Shown: positions 1 to 7,517, numbered from the stretch's first letter. The stretch: DNA of 9,758 nucleotides from Thiobacillus sp. (GCA_024710445.1 JANJUT010000077.1:1-9758), one strand, 5' to 3'. Translations and numbers: made by a program. Notes: generated by a model from the sequence alone, not told the origin.

Positions 1-1828
1 AATTGACCACATGCGCCACATCCTTGTCCTGTCGCAGCAGCTTTTCGAACCTGAGCGCTTCGCTGCGCGTGGCATCGATGGAAGCGCCTTCCGGAAGCCA
101 CAGCTCGACCAGGATTTCCAGCCGGTCGGATTGCGGAAAGAACTGCTTCTCGACCCGCTGCATCGCCGCCACGCCGACAATCAATGCAACGATGGTCATC
201 GCAATCACGCTACGGCGATGCGTCACGCACCAGGTCACCGCACCGCGAAAACGCCGGTAAAACGGCGTGTGGTAAGCCGCCTCGTCATCGACCACTTGAT
301 GCGCGGGCTTCAGCAGGAGATGGCCGAAATACGGCGTGACCATTACGGCCACCAGCCAGGACGACAACAAGGCAATGGTCGTCACCGAAAAAATCGCGAA
401 GGTGTATTCACCGACAACCGACTTGGCGAGCGCTATCGGCAGAAAAGCGGTGGCGGTCAGCAGCGTGCCCGTCAGCATCGGAAACGCCGTGGAATGGAAC
501 GCGTAGGTGGCGGCCTCGAAACGGCCCCAGCCTGCCTCCAGTTTGTGCGCCATCATTTCCACCGCGATGATGGCATCGTCCACCAGTAATCCCAGTGCGA
601 TGATGAGCGCGCCGGTAGAGATGCGGTGCAGGTCGATATTGAAGAACCACATGACCGTGAACGTGATCGCCAGCACCACGGGGATGCTCAGCGTCACCAC
701 CAGTCCGGCACGCCATTTCAGCGCCAGAAACGTCACTGCCAGCACAATCGCGACGGCTTCGAGAAAGCTCTTCATGAAAAGATTGACGGCGTAACTCACG
801 ATACTGGGCTGGTCATGAATCCGCCGGATTTCCATGCCCACCGGCAAGGTTTTTTGCAGCGCGTCCATCGCGCTCGCGACGGCCGTGCCCATCGCCACCA
901 CATCACCGCCATCGGCCAGCGACACGCCCAGTAAAACGGTTGGCTCGCCCTGCGAGTGGATTTCGGTTGCGGGTGGGTCCTCATAACGCCGCGACACCTC
1001 GGCAATATCGCCCAGGCGCAGGCTGTGCGCCCCCACCCGGATGATGGTTTCGCGCAGCCGCTGCACGTCCGAATACGGGCCCGATACCCGCAGCGGAATC
1101 GACAGCACGTCGTTTTCCACCTGCCCATTGGCCACCACGCCGTTCTGCTCCTGCACCGCCTGCATGATCTGCTGCGGGGTGAGATTCAGCGTGGCAAACT
1201 TCTGTGCTGCCACTTCGATATAGATTTTCTCGGGTACCACGCCGAACAGCTCGACCTTGCCGACATGGGGCAAACGCCGTACCTCGCGCTGCGCGTCTTC
1301 CGCGACACGCCGCAGATCTGCCCGGCTGAAGCCTTCGCCGGTCACGGCGTAGATCGAGCCAAACGTGTCGCCAAATTCATCATTGAAAAACGGCCCCTGA
1401 ACCCCGGCAGGCAATTGCGGCTTCAAGTCGCCCATGCGCTTGCGGATCTGGTACCAGGCCTCCGCCACATCGCGTCCGCGCGTGGTTTCCTTCAGGTTCA
1501 CGAACAGTGCCGTTTCACCCGCCTTGGCATAGCTCTGCACGAAATCCAGCTCGGGCATTTCCTGCAGCTTTTTCTCGATGCGCTCGGTCAGCTGCTCCGA
1601 CACCTCTTGTGCCGTTGCCCCCGGCCAGCTCGCCTGGATCAGCATGGTTTTGAAAGTGAAGGGCGGATCTTCAGCCTGTCCCAACTGGAAATAGGAGCGC
1701 ACACCCACCAGCAGGATCAGCACGATAAAGAAGCGCACCAGCGCCGGATGCTCGATCGCCCAGCGCGACAGGTTGCCGCGGCCGGGCTTGAATGGCGGCG
1801 AAGAATCCGGACTGGAGGGTTGGCTCAT
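1..1828 (-). CDS. RND efflux pump permease, HAE1 type (partial, C-terminus beyond left edge)
   Basis: This is the inner-membrane, proton-driven pump of a tripartite drug/solute efflux system. About 609 residues are present; the family is about 1000-1050 long, so only the N-terminal half and slightly more is in the window. The N-terminus has a cytoplasmic lead, a first transmembrane helix (about residues 31-45) and then a periplasmic porter region beginning with the typical EDPPF and WPGAT...V segments. A cluster of membrane helices follows from about residue 345. Helix 4 carries the paired aspartates in GLLVDDAI (D417, D418), matching the proton-relay pair of AcrB, which argues for a drug/hydrophobe (HAE1) pump. 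A second porter region starts near residue 560. The start ATG at 1828 overlaps the stop of the membrane fusion gene (ATGA), so the two are translationally coupled. Overall resemblance is to TriC/VexF-like pumps; the substrate cannot be told. Confidence 0.93.
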   Translation of the reverse strand, partial: MSQPSSPDSSPPFKPGRGNLSRWAIEHPALVRFFIVLILLVGVRSYFQLGQAEDPPFTFKTMLIQASWPGATAQEVSEQLTERIEKKLQEMPELDFVQSYAKAGETALFVNLKETTRGRDVAEAWYQIRKRMGDLKPQLPAGVQGPFFNDEFGDTFGSIYAVTGEGFSRADLRRVAEDAQREVRRLPHVGKVELFGVVPEKIYIEVAAQKFATLNLTPQQIMQAVQEQNGVVANGQVENDVLSIPLRVSGPYSDVQRLRETIIRVGAHSLRLGDIAEVSRRYEDPPATEIHSQGEPTVLLGVSLADGGDVVAMGTAVASAMDALQKTLPVGMEIRRIHDQPSIVSYAVNLFMKSFLEAVAIVLAVTFLALKWRAGLVVTLSIPVVLAITFTVMWFFNIDLHRISTGALIIALGLLVDDAIIAVEMMAHKLEAGWGRFEAATYAFHSTAFPMLTGTLLTATAFLPIALAKSVVGEYTFAIFSVTTIALLSSWLVAVMVTPYFGHLLLKPAHQVVDDEAAYHTPFYRRFRGAVTWCVTHRRSVIAMTIVALIVGVAAMQRVEKQFFPQSDRLEILVELWLPEGASIDATRSEALRFEKLLRQDKDVAHVVN

Positions 1829-2898
1829 GGCTGCTTGACGGGAACCAGCCGCACCTGCTGCCCAGGCGCTATTTTGTGAACGCCTGCGGTTACCACCCAG
1901 TCCCCGACTGCCAGGCCCGATACCACCACCATGCGATCACCGCTCAATTCGCCCAATTGCACGCTGCGCGCCGCTACTTTCCGGGTCTGGCGATCCACCA
2001 CCCATACCTGCGGCTGGCCATTCACCTTGAACAGGGCAGTCTGCGCCACCGACAGGCCCGGGACGGTTTCGTTGTCGACATCGACTGTCGCCGTCATGCC
2101 CAGTTTCACCGCCGCATCAGGCTGGAGAAAGCTCACGCGTGCATCATAGGTGCGGCTGGCGGCATCGGCCATCGGCGACAACTCGCGCAGACGACCCGCA
2201 TAGTTCACACCAGGCATCGACCACAGGCGAATATTCAGTTTCTGCGCGCCACGCAAAGTCTCGAGCGCGTTTTCCGGCACGTCGATACGCACCTCGCGTT
2301 CGCCCGTTTGCGCCAGCTGTGCCACGGGCTGCCCTGCCTCCACGACCTGACCCGACTCAAATGTGATCGCTGTGATCACCCCCGCGTGCGGCACGGTAAG
2401 GCGTGTATAGGCTTGCTGGTTACCCTGGCGCGAGGCCTCGGCGCGAAGCTGGCGCACGCGTGCCAACGCCGCGTCGGTAGTGGCACGACGCCGGTCGAGT
2501 TCAGCCTGTGAAATGAAGTTTTGCGTGCGCAGTTCGGTAAAACGCTGCAGATCCTGCTGCGCCAGCCTGGCGTCGGCCTCGGCCGCAGTCAATTGCGCCT
2601 GGGCCGCATTGACCGCCAATACGTAATCCTGCGGGTCCAGCATGGCAATGACCTGGCCCGCCTTGACCTGGGTCCCCACCTCCACCATGCGGGCTTGCAC
2701 CCGGCCGGCTACCCGGAATGCCAGGTCGGTCTCATGTCGCGCCCTGACTTCACCGGCATAACGCGTTCCCTGCTGCTCGCTGCGCATGCCGATCTGTTCG
2801 GCACGAACCGGGCGAATATCGTCGGGCGGCGGCGGCGCTTCAGGGGTGCATCCTGCCAACAGGACAAAGCTGAAGCAGGCCATCATCAAGGTTCTCAT
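1825..2898 (-). CDS. RND efflux periplasmic adaptor (membrane fusion protein), lipoprotein
   Basis: This 357-residue adaptor links the RND pump to an outer-membrane channel. The N-terminus is a lipoprotein signal with lipobox LAGC, so Cys17 should be lipidated and anchor the protein in the inner membrane. A proline-rich linker follows. Then come the first lipoyl half (AFRVAGRV...GTQVKAGQVIAMLD, about residues 50-90), an alpha-helical hairpin rich in Ala/Gln/Arg (about 95-160), and the second lipoyl half (VPHAGVITAI...GQVVEAGQ, about 168-195). A beta-barrel domain and a membrane-proximal domain complete it, ending in the usual GLAVGDWVVTAG pattern. Length and order fit the HlyD/AcrA family (TriA-like). 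It is the first gene of the operon and overlaps the downstream pump gene by 4 bases. No good Shine-Dalgarno sequence is seen before ATG 2898, only a G-run touching it, so Met5 or Met6 could also be starts. Confidence 0.93.
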   Translation of the reverse strand: MRTLMMACFSFVLLAGCTPEAPPPPDDIRPVRAEQIGMRSEQQGTRYAGEVRARHETDLAFRVAGRVQARMVEVGTQVKAGQVIAMLDPQDYVLAVNAAQAQLTAAEADARLAQQDLQRFTELRTQNFISQAELDRRRATTDAALARVRQLRAEASRQGNQQAYTRLTVPHAGVITAITFESGQVVEAGQPVAQLAQTGEREVRIDVPENALETLRGAQKLNIRLWSMPGVNYAGRLRELSPMADAASRTYDARVSFLQPDAAVKLGMTATVDVDNETVPGLSVAQTALFKVNGQPQVWVVDRQTRKVAARSVQLGELSGDRMVVVSGLAVGDWVVTAGVHKIAPGQQVRLVPVKQP

Positions 2899-2960
2899 GC
2901 CCCAATTATCGCGTAATCACGCCCAAATGAGCAGGCCACTCTCCCGCCCTCCTGTTCAAG

Positions 2961-2973
2961 AAGGTTGCACCTT
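2961..2973. promoter_or_regulatory. Perfect inverted repeat in the divergent intergenic region, possible operator
   Basis: The sequence AAGGT-TGC-ACCTT is a perfect 5-base dyad with a 3-base spacer. It lies in the 155-base gap between the divergent efflux operon and dksA. No regulator gene is adjacent. A role as operator is only a guess, and 5-base arms can arise by chance. No clear sigma-70 promoter could be fitted in this gap for either direction. Confidence 0.2.
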
Positions 2974-3053
2974 TGGCTCAGGACGTTCAGACTGCCTTTC
3001 CTTCGCATCGGCACAATTGGCCGTCAATCTTTATTTAGTACAGGAGTCCCTTG

Positions 3054-3473
3054 ATGCCATCCGCATCCAAACCCCTCACCGAAGCCGCGCTGCTGAAAAT
3101 GCCGGCGTCTGCTTACATGAATGCCGATCAGCTGGCGTTCTTCCGTGCGCGCCTCGAGGTTCTGCGTGACGAGATGCTCAGCAATGCGGCAGACACGGGC
3201 GCGACCCTGAAGGAAAACGAAAACTTTGCCGATCCCAATGACCGCGCCACCGTCGAGGAAGAACACATGCTGGAACAGCGCGTGCGCGACCGTGAGCGCA
3301 AGCTGCTGAAAAAAATCCACACTGCACTGACGCGTATCGATTCGGGCGAGTTTGGCTACTGCCTCGAGACCGGTGAGCCGATCGGATTGCCGCGCCTGCT
3401 GGCGCGTCCCACGGCCGAATACTCGATCGAAGCCCAGGAGCGCCACGAGAAAATGGAAAAGCTGCGCGCCTGA
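3054..3473 (+). CDS. dksA: DksA2-type RNA polymerase-binding factor lacking the zinc finger
   Basis: The protein (139 aa) belongs to the DksA/TraR family, which binds the RNA polymerase secondary channel and, with ppGpp, adjusts transcription in the stringent response. A long coiled coil spans about residues 25-97. Its tip keeps the key acidic motif DPNDRA (D60, D63, A65), equivalent to D71/D74/A76 of E. coli DksA, so polymerase activity is probably retained. The C-terminal globular part normally holds four zinc cysteines; here only C103 remains and the others are T106, S124 and A127. This matches, and goes further than, P. aeruginosa DksA2, a zinc-independent DksA made during zinc starvation. 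Start: AGGAG at 3042-3046 sits 7 bases before ATG 3054. A TTG directly upstream (3051) is an alternative but less well placed. The downstream CobW GTPase gene is the classic partner of zinc-starvation DksA paralogues. Confidence 0.93.
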   Translation: MPSASKPLTEAALLKMPASAYMNADQLAFFRARLEVLRDEMLSNAADTGATLKENENFADPNDRATVEEEHMLEQRVRDRERKLLKKIHTALTRIDSGEFGYCLETGEPIGLPRLLARPTAEYSIEAQERHEKMEKLRA

Positions 3474-3569
3474 TCCGCCCCGCTTCACAGACGTGCATTC
3501 CGTTTTTATGCGCTCAAGCACCTGCCGCATCCCGGAAATCCAGCCTTCCCTGCAAATGCATGCCGCAGC

Positions 3570-4670
3570 ATGGGTAACGCAGGTGCGGCAACCCCCTTCG
3601 CAGTGACTTCCCTGGCTGACAGCAGTTTGCCCATCACCCTGCTCACGGGGTTTCTGGGCAGCGGCAAAACCACGGTTCTGAATCATCTGGTACGCACGCT
3701 GCCGCGCACGGCCATCCTGATGAACGAGTTCGGCGCGGTCGCGCTCGACCATCAGCTACTGCAAAAAATGGAAGGCCCGATGGCACTGCTTTCGGGAGGC
3801 TGTGTGTGCTGCACCATTTCCGGCAGCCTGTCGCCGACACTGAAGAATCTGTGGATGGCGCGGCAAAAAGGCGACATCCCCGCATTCGAACGCGTCATCA
3901 TCGAAACCACCGGCCTGGCCGACCCGGCCCCCGTACTCGACAACCTGCTGCACGACAACTGGATACGCGCACGCTTCCGCCTCGATGGTGTCGTCACCAC
4001 GGTCGATGCCCTGTTCGGCATGGGCCAGCTGGATGAACACTTTGAAGCCGTCAAACAGGTGGCGGTGGCCGACAAGCTCCTGTTGACCAAAACCGATCTC
4101 GCCTCCGCCGATGCCGTCACGGCTTTGCGTGAACGGCTTGCCATACTCAACCCGGCGGCCGATATCCTTCCTGTCACAAACGGCGAACTCGATCCCGCCG
4201 TGATCCAGAATCTGGGCTTGTGGAATGCCGAAACCAAAACGCTGGAAGTGGCGCGCTGGCTGAAGCAGCAGCGCTACCAGCCCGCCCGCACCAGCGCGCC
4301 CGGCGGCAAGCCGCAGCCCGCCTCTCACGACACGCGCATCCAGGCCTTTTCGGTGGTGCTCGACGCGCCCCTGGATCGCTACGGCCTGCAGTCGGCGCTC
4401 AGCATGCTCACCTCGTTTCGCGCCGAAAACCTGCTGCGCTTCAAGGCAATCGTGAATTTGCAGGGCGAACCCCAGCCGGTGGTACTGCACGGAGTGCAGC
4501 ACGTGCTGTATCCGGAAGTCCGGCTCGACACCTGGCCGGACGATGACCACCGCAGCCGCTTCGTGTTCATCGTGCGCGACCTCGAACCCGAATTCGTCAC
4601 CCGGCTGCTGGCCGATTTCACCGGTGCGGCCAGCGCACACATCGCGCCAACGCGCCAGGATCAGCCATGA
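3570..4670 (+). CDS. COG0523/CobW-family GTPase, probable zinc metallochaperone
   Basis: This 366-residue protein is a G3E-family GTPase of the kind (ZigA, YeiR, YciC, ZNG1) that handles metal for client enzymes. The Walker A loop GFLGSGKT is at residues 27-34. NEFGAVALDH follows at 52-61, then the family's metal-binding CxCC motif (C78, C80, C81, within GGCVCC), the ETTGLADP segment at 112-119, and TKTD at 173-176 in place of NKxD. The C-terminal CobW_C domain runs from about 255 to 360. No long His-rich stretch separates the domains. A zinc role, rather than cobalt or nitrile hydratase, is inferred from the neighbouring DksA2-type and zinc-transport genes. The start is uncertain: neither ATG 3570 nor GTG 3603 has a clear ribosome site. 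The core fold begins only near residue 20, so a slightly shorter protein is possible. Its stop overlaps the yidD start (ATGA). Confidence 0.93.
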   Translation: MGNAGAATPFAVTSLADSSLPITLLTGFLGSGKTTVLNHLVRTLPRTAILMNEFGAVALDHQLLQKMEGPMALLSGGCVCCTISGSLSPTLKNLWMARQKGDIPAFERVIIETTGLADPAPVLDNLLHDNWIRARFRLDGVVTTVDALFGMGQLDEHFEAVKQVAVADKLLLTKTDLASADAVTALRERLAILNPAADILPVTNGELDPAVIQNLGLWNAETKTLEVARWLKQQRYQPARTSAPGGKPQPASHDTRIQAFSVVLDAPLDRYGLQSALSMLTSFRAENLLRFKAIVNLQGEPQPVVLHGVQHVLYPEVRLDTWPDDDHRSRFVFIVRDLEPEFVTRLLADFTGAASAHIAPTRQDQP

Positions 4671-4903
4671 ATCTGGCGCAAAAAGTTCTCATCGGCGCAA
4701 TTCGCGTGTATCAGCTCGCGCTGTCACCCTGGCTGGGCCGACAGTGCCGCTACCTGCCCACCTGCTCGGAATACGGCAAGGAAGCGATTCAAAAGCATGG
4801 CGCGCTCAGGGGAAGCTGGCTCGCCGCCAAACGCATCGGCCGCTGCCGGCCCGGCTGCGCCCACGGCTACGATCCGGTTCCCCCGGTCAAGCCGCCCCGG
4901 TAG
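4667..4903 (+). CDS. yidD: YidD, membrane protein insertion efficiency factor
   Basis: This small protein (78 aa) is a clear YidD: an N-terminal amphipathic/hydrophobic helix with YQLALSP (15-21), then CRYLPTCSEY (27-36), KHGALRG, an RI.RC segment (C60) and the closing GYDPVP (67-72). The family assists YidC and Sec in inserting inner-membrane proteins and lies on the inner face of the membrane. The length is normal. The start ATG overlaps the stop of the CobW gene by 4 bases, and AGGA precedes it. The location is unusual: yidD usually sits between rnpA and yidC near the replication origin, but here it is coupled to a metal GTPase gene. Whether another copy exists in the usual place cannot be seen. 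Confidence 0.95.
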   Translation: MNLAQKVLIGAIRVYQLALSPWLGRQCRYLPTCSEYGKEAIQKHGALRGSWLAAKRIGRCRPGCAHGYDPVPPVKPPR

Positions 4904-4913
4904 AATCGCAATC

Positions 4914-5210
4914 ATGTCATCGCGTCGTCTGATTTCCTGGTTGCTCGCCCTGGCCCTGTTACTTGGCCAGGTGGCGGCGTTCGCGCATGCGTTGAGCCAT
5001 CTGGCTACGCACGACTCGGCGCTGCCCGACAAGGTCTGCGAAATCTGCGTCGCCCAGGCCCAGCTCGGGGCCGCCATGCCGCCATGCCCGGTCACACTGG
5101 CGCCTCTTCCTGACACGCACACGTTCCAGCCGGCTGCGGCGCCTCTGCGCGTCGACCTTTCCCCCCGCCCCGCTTGCGCACGCGCGCCACCCGCTTCGTC
5201 CAGCACCTGA
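4914..5210 (+). CDS. Small exported His/Cys protein, DUF2946-like
   Basis: A 98-residue protein of unknown function. Residues 1-24 form a signal peptide or membrane anchor: SSRR followed by a run of Leu/Ala. Directly after it come regularly spaced histidines (H25, H29, H33) and a CEIC pair (C42, C45) followed by AQAQLGAA. A Pro/Ala-rich tail ends in ARAPPAS. This layout (export signal, histidines, CxxC, tail with RAPP) resembles DUF2946-type proteins often found beside genes for outer-membrane metal uptake. That assignment is from memory and not tested. The His and Cys residues could bind metal in the periplasm. It starts 10 bases after the yidD stop, with only a weak ribosome site, so it is probably co-translated with yidD. 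An in-frame extension upstream to 4797 would overlap most of yidD and is unlikely. Confidence 0.7.
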   Translation: MSSRRLISWLLALALLLGQVAAFAHALSHLATHDSALPDKVCEICVAQAQLGAAMPPCPVTLAPLPDTHTFQPAAAPLRVDLSPRPACARAPPASSST

Positions 5211-5228
5211 AGATCCATGCCCGCGCCA

Positions 5229-5237
5229 ATTGACGGC
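5229..5237 (+). promoter_or_regulatory. 9-base motif shared with the dksA leader, possible operator
   Basis: ATTGACGGC lies 33 bases before the start of the porin-like gene. The same 9 bases occur in reverse orientation at 3020-3028, 25 bases before the dksA start. Both genes are in the presumed zinc regulon, so a shared regulator site is possible. Similarity does not extend beyond the 9 bases, and neither copy resembles the known AT-rich Zur palindrome. Confidence 0.15.
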
Positions 5238-5270
5238 ACGGGTACTTATTGCTACCGACGGAGTTGAACC

Positions 5271-6608
5271 ATGTTACGTCCTGCCCTGATGGTGGCCGCG
5301 CTTGCGGCTGCCTTGCCGGCCTATGCCGACACCGATCTGGATGCGCTGCGCGCTGAAATCCAGGAAATGAAAACCAGCTACGAAGCACGCATTCAGGCGC
5401 TGGAATCACGCCTGCAAGCAGCCGAATCCAATACGGCTGTCACTTTGCCTGCAATCGCAACTCCTCAAGGCGAAACGGCACAACCCGCCCGCAATGCCTT
5501 CAACCCCGAAATCTCGTTCATCCTGCAGGGTGGATATGCTCATCTGAAAGATCTCCCCGAACGCCACATCACGGGTTTTCTGCCCGACGGCACGCCCGAA
5601 GAAACCACGCGCGGATTCTCGGCCAACGAGAGCGAACTGGTCCTCTCCGCCAGCATCGACCCATACTTCCGTGGCTATCTCAATGCCGTGTTGAACGATG
5701 GCTCGATTGGCGTGGAAGAAGCCTGGTTCCAGACCCTGGCATTGGGCCGGGGCCTGACCCTCAAGGGAGGCCGATTCCGCTCCGGCATGGGCTACCAGAA
5801 CGAGCAGCACCCGCATGCCTGGGATTTTGCCACCAACAATCTCATGTACGAGGCACTCTTTGGCGAAGGTTATGGGAATGATGGCCTGCAGCTGAACTGG
5901 GTCGCGCCGACCGAACTGTTCACCGAACTGGGTGCTGAAATCGGCCGTGGGGCGAATTTTCCGGGCACCGATCGCAACCAGAACGGCATTGGCAGTTACA
6001 CCCTGTATGGTCACGTCGGCGGTGATGTCGGTAATTCGCATAGCTGGCGCGGAGGCGTGTCGTACCTGTCGGCACGGGCCACGGATCGCAGCGGCAGCTT
6101 CATGGATTTTGCCGACATCAGCGTAGACACGTCATTTACGGGCGACAGCCAGACCTGGCTGGCGGATTTTGTGTGGAAATGGGCGCCACGGGGCAATGCC
6201 AGCGTCAACAATTTCAAGTTTGCCGCCGAACTGTTTCGCCGCGAAGAAGACGGCAGCCTGAACTGTACTGGTGGCATGTGCGGGGCCGGCAGTCCTGGCA
6301 CCTACCAGACCACTCAGTACGGTGGTTATGCGCAAGGCGTTTACCAATTCATGCCGCGTTGGCGCACCGGCTATCGCTATGACCTGCTCGATCCCGGCTC
6401 ACGCGATTACGGCATCAACAACGCCTATCTGCCACGTTCAAATTACAGGCCCACCCGCCACGCGCTGATGGTCGATTACTCGCCGTCCGAGTTCTCGCGC
6501 CTGCGTCTGCAGTACACGAAAGACCGGGCCAGCGAAGGGCAGGACGAGAACCAGTGGTACGTGCAATACATCTACAGCCTGGGCAGCCATGGCGCCCACG
6601 CTTTTTAA
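5271..6608 (+). CDS. Outer-membrane beta-barrel protein (porin-like) with N-terminal coiled coil, probable metal uptake role
   Basis: A 445-residue exported protein. Residues 1-19 are a signal peptide with cleavage after AYA. A short coiled coil follows (about 22-53, heptad-like LDALRAEIQEMK...), then a Thr/Pro/Ala linker. From about residue 77 to the end there are alternating aromatic/polar strands typical of a transmembrane beta-barrel. The C-terminus is phenylalanine, the usual signal for outer-membrane assembly. The architecture recalls trimeric or coiled-coil-tethered porins such as the OprP/OprO and LbtU groups, but I do not recognise the exact family. The mature chain has only two cysteines, C332 and C337, in a Gly-rich segment that is probably a surface loop, and an HPH at 180-182. 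GGAG at 5260-5263 precedes the ATG by 7 bases. It lies directly upstream of the zinc-type binding protein gene, so passage of zinc or a zinc complex across the outer membrane is inferred. Confidence 0.85.
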   Translation: MLRPALMVAALAAALPAYADTDLDALRAEIQEMKTSYEARIQALESRLQAAESNTAVTLPAIATPQGETAQPARNAFNPEISFILQGGYAHLKDLPERHITGFLPDGTPEETTRGFSANESELVLSASIDPYFRGYLNAVLNDGSIGVEEAWFQTLALGRGLTLKGGRFRSGMGYQNEQHPHAWDFATNNLMYEALFGEGYGNDGLQLNWVAPTELFTELGAEIGRGANFPGTDRNQNGIGSYTLYGHVGGDVGNSHSWRGGVSYLSARATDRSGSFMDFADISVDTSFTGDSQTWLADFVWKWAPRGNASVNNFKFAAELFRREEDGSLNCTGGMCGAGSPGTYQTTQYGGYAQGVYQFMPRWRTGYRYDLLDPGSRDYGINNAYLPRSNYRPTRHALMVDYSPSEFSRLRLQYTKDRASEGQDENQWYVQYIYSLGSHGAHAF

Positions 6609-6617
6609 GGAGGCCAC

Positions 6618-7517
6618 ATGAAACCCTTACACCTGCTCGCGCTGCTGTTCACGGCTGTGCCTGGCCTGGCCCATGCCGCACTCAATATCTTTGCCTGCGA
6701 ACCCGAATGGGGCGCGCTGGCCACCGAACTCGGTGGTGACGCCGTCAGGGTGTACGCCGCCACCACCGCCTTTCAGGATCCGCACCGCATCGAGGCGCGT
6801 CCCAGCCTGATCGCGCAGATGCGTCGCGCCGATCTGGCCGTCTGTACCGGTGCCGAGCTGGAAATCGGCTGGCTGCCCATCCTGTTGCGGCAATCGGGCA
6901 ACGCAGCGATCCAGCCGGGAAAACCGGGATATTTCGAGGCTGCGCGCCAGGTTGCGATGCTGGACAAACCGGCCGTACTGGATCGCGCGCAAGGCGACGT
7001 TCATGCCGCAGGTAATCCACACATCCAAACCGACCCGCGCAATATTGCGCGGGTCGCACAGGCCCTCAGTGCGCGCCTGATCGAAATCGATCCCGACCAT
7101 GCCACCCTGTACCGGACGCGACTGGCGGATTTCAACACCCGCTGGAATGCGGCCATGGCACGCTGGCAAATCCAGGCTGCGCCACTCAAGGGTATGAATA
7201 TCGTGGTCCAGCACCAGGCCTTTCCCTACATGGAGAACTGGCTGGGATTGAAGCGGGTTGCCGTGCTGGAACCCAAGCCCGGGGTGGAACCGACCCTCGG
7301 CCACCTTGCCGAAGTCGCGGCACAACTCAAGGCTGCCCCTGCCAAAGCCGTCCTGCGCGCAGCCTACCAAAGTGCCCGCCCGGCGGAATGGCTGGCAAAT
7401 CACGCCGGCCTGTCGGTTGTGGTGCTGCCGTTCACCGTCGGAGGGTCGGATCGCGCCCAGGACCTGTTCGGGCTGTTCGACGACAGCCTCGCGCAATTAT
7501 TGAAAGCGGTCCAATGA
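6618..7517 (+). CDS. Zinc/manganese-type ABC transporter substrate-binding protein (ZnuA-like)
   Basis: This periplasmic metal-binding protein has 299 residues and belongs to the cluster A-I (ZnuA/TroA) solute-binding family. A signal peptide covers residues 1-20 (cleavage after AHA). The three family histidines are in their usual settings: H56 in DPHRIEARPS, H135 in NPHIQTDP and H199 in QHQAFPYMENWLGL. The final carboxylate ligand probably comes from the VGGSDRAQD region near the C-terminus. The long His-rich loop found in many ZnuA proteins is absent. Zinc is favoured over manganese because of the DksA2 and CobW neighbours. A strong AAGGAGG (6607-6613) precedes ATG 6618, starting inside the stop codon of the porin-like gene, so the two are clearly in one operon. 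The stop overlaps the permease start (ATGA). Confidence 0.92.
   Translation: MKPLHLLALLFTAVPGLAHAALNIFACEPEWGALATELGGDAVRVYAATTAFQDPHRIEARPSLIAQMRRADLAVCTGAELEIGWLPILLRQSGNAAIQPGKPGYFEAARQVAMLDKPAVLDRAQGDVHAAGNPHIQTDPRNIARVAQALSARLIEIDPDHATLYRTRLADFNTRWNAAMARWQIQAAPLKGMNIVVQHQAFPYMENWLGLKRVAVLEPKPGVEPTLGHLAEVAAQLKAAPAKAVLRAAYQSARPAEWLANHAGLSVVVLPFTVGGSDRAQDLFGLFDDSLAQLLKAVQ

Noticed and set aside
956..1879. Long plus-strand open frame (307 codons) opposite the RND genes
   Set aside because: It is antisense to a clearly conserved pump and adaptor; the translation is His/Arg/Leu-rich with no recognisable domain, typical of a shadow frame in GC-rich DNA.
2905..2910. GATAAT (minus strand) as the -10 of the efflux operon
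   Set aside because: No acceptable -35 lies at 16-18 bases, and the transcript would start at the ATG of a gene that needs a leader.
3756..4640. Long minus-strand open frame (294 codons) opposite the CobW-family gene
   Set aside because: The sense frame has all GTPase motifs; the antisense product has no domain features and no ribosome site.
5230..5258. TTGACG as a -35 with TACCGA as -10 before the barrel gene
   Set aside because: The -10 is poor and would place the transcript start after the ribosome-binding site at 5260-5263.
2899..5270. Zur box (AT-rich palindrome around GTTATA...TATAAC) upstream of dksA, cobW or the barrel gene
   Set aside because: I looked in all three leaders and saw no sequence resembling it.
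6627..7496. Minus-strand open frame (289 codons) opposite the ZnuA-like gene
   Set aside because: The sense frame has signal peptide and three metal-ligand histidines; the antisense frame is a shadow.
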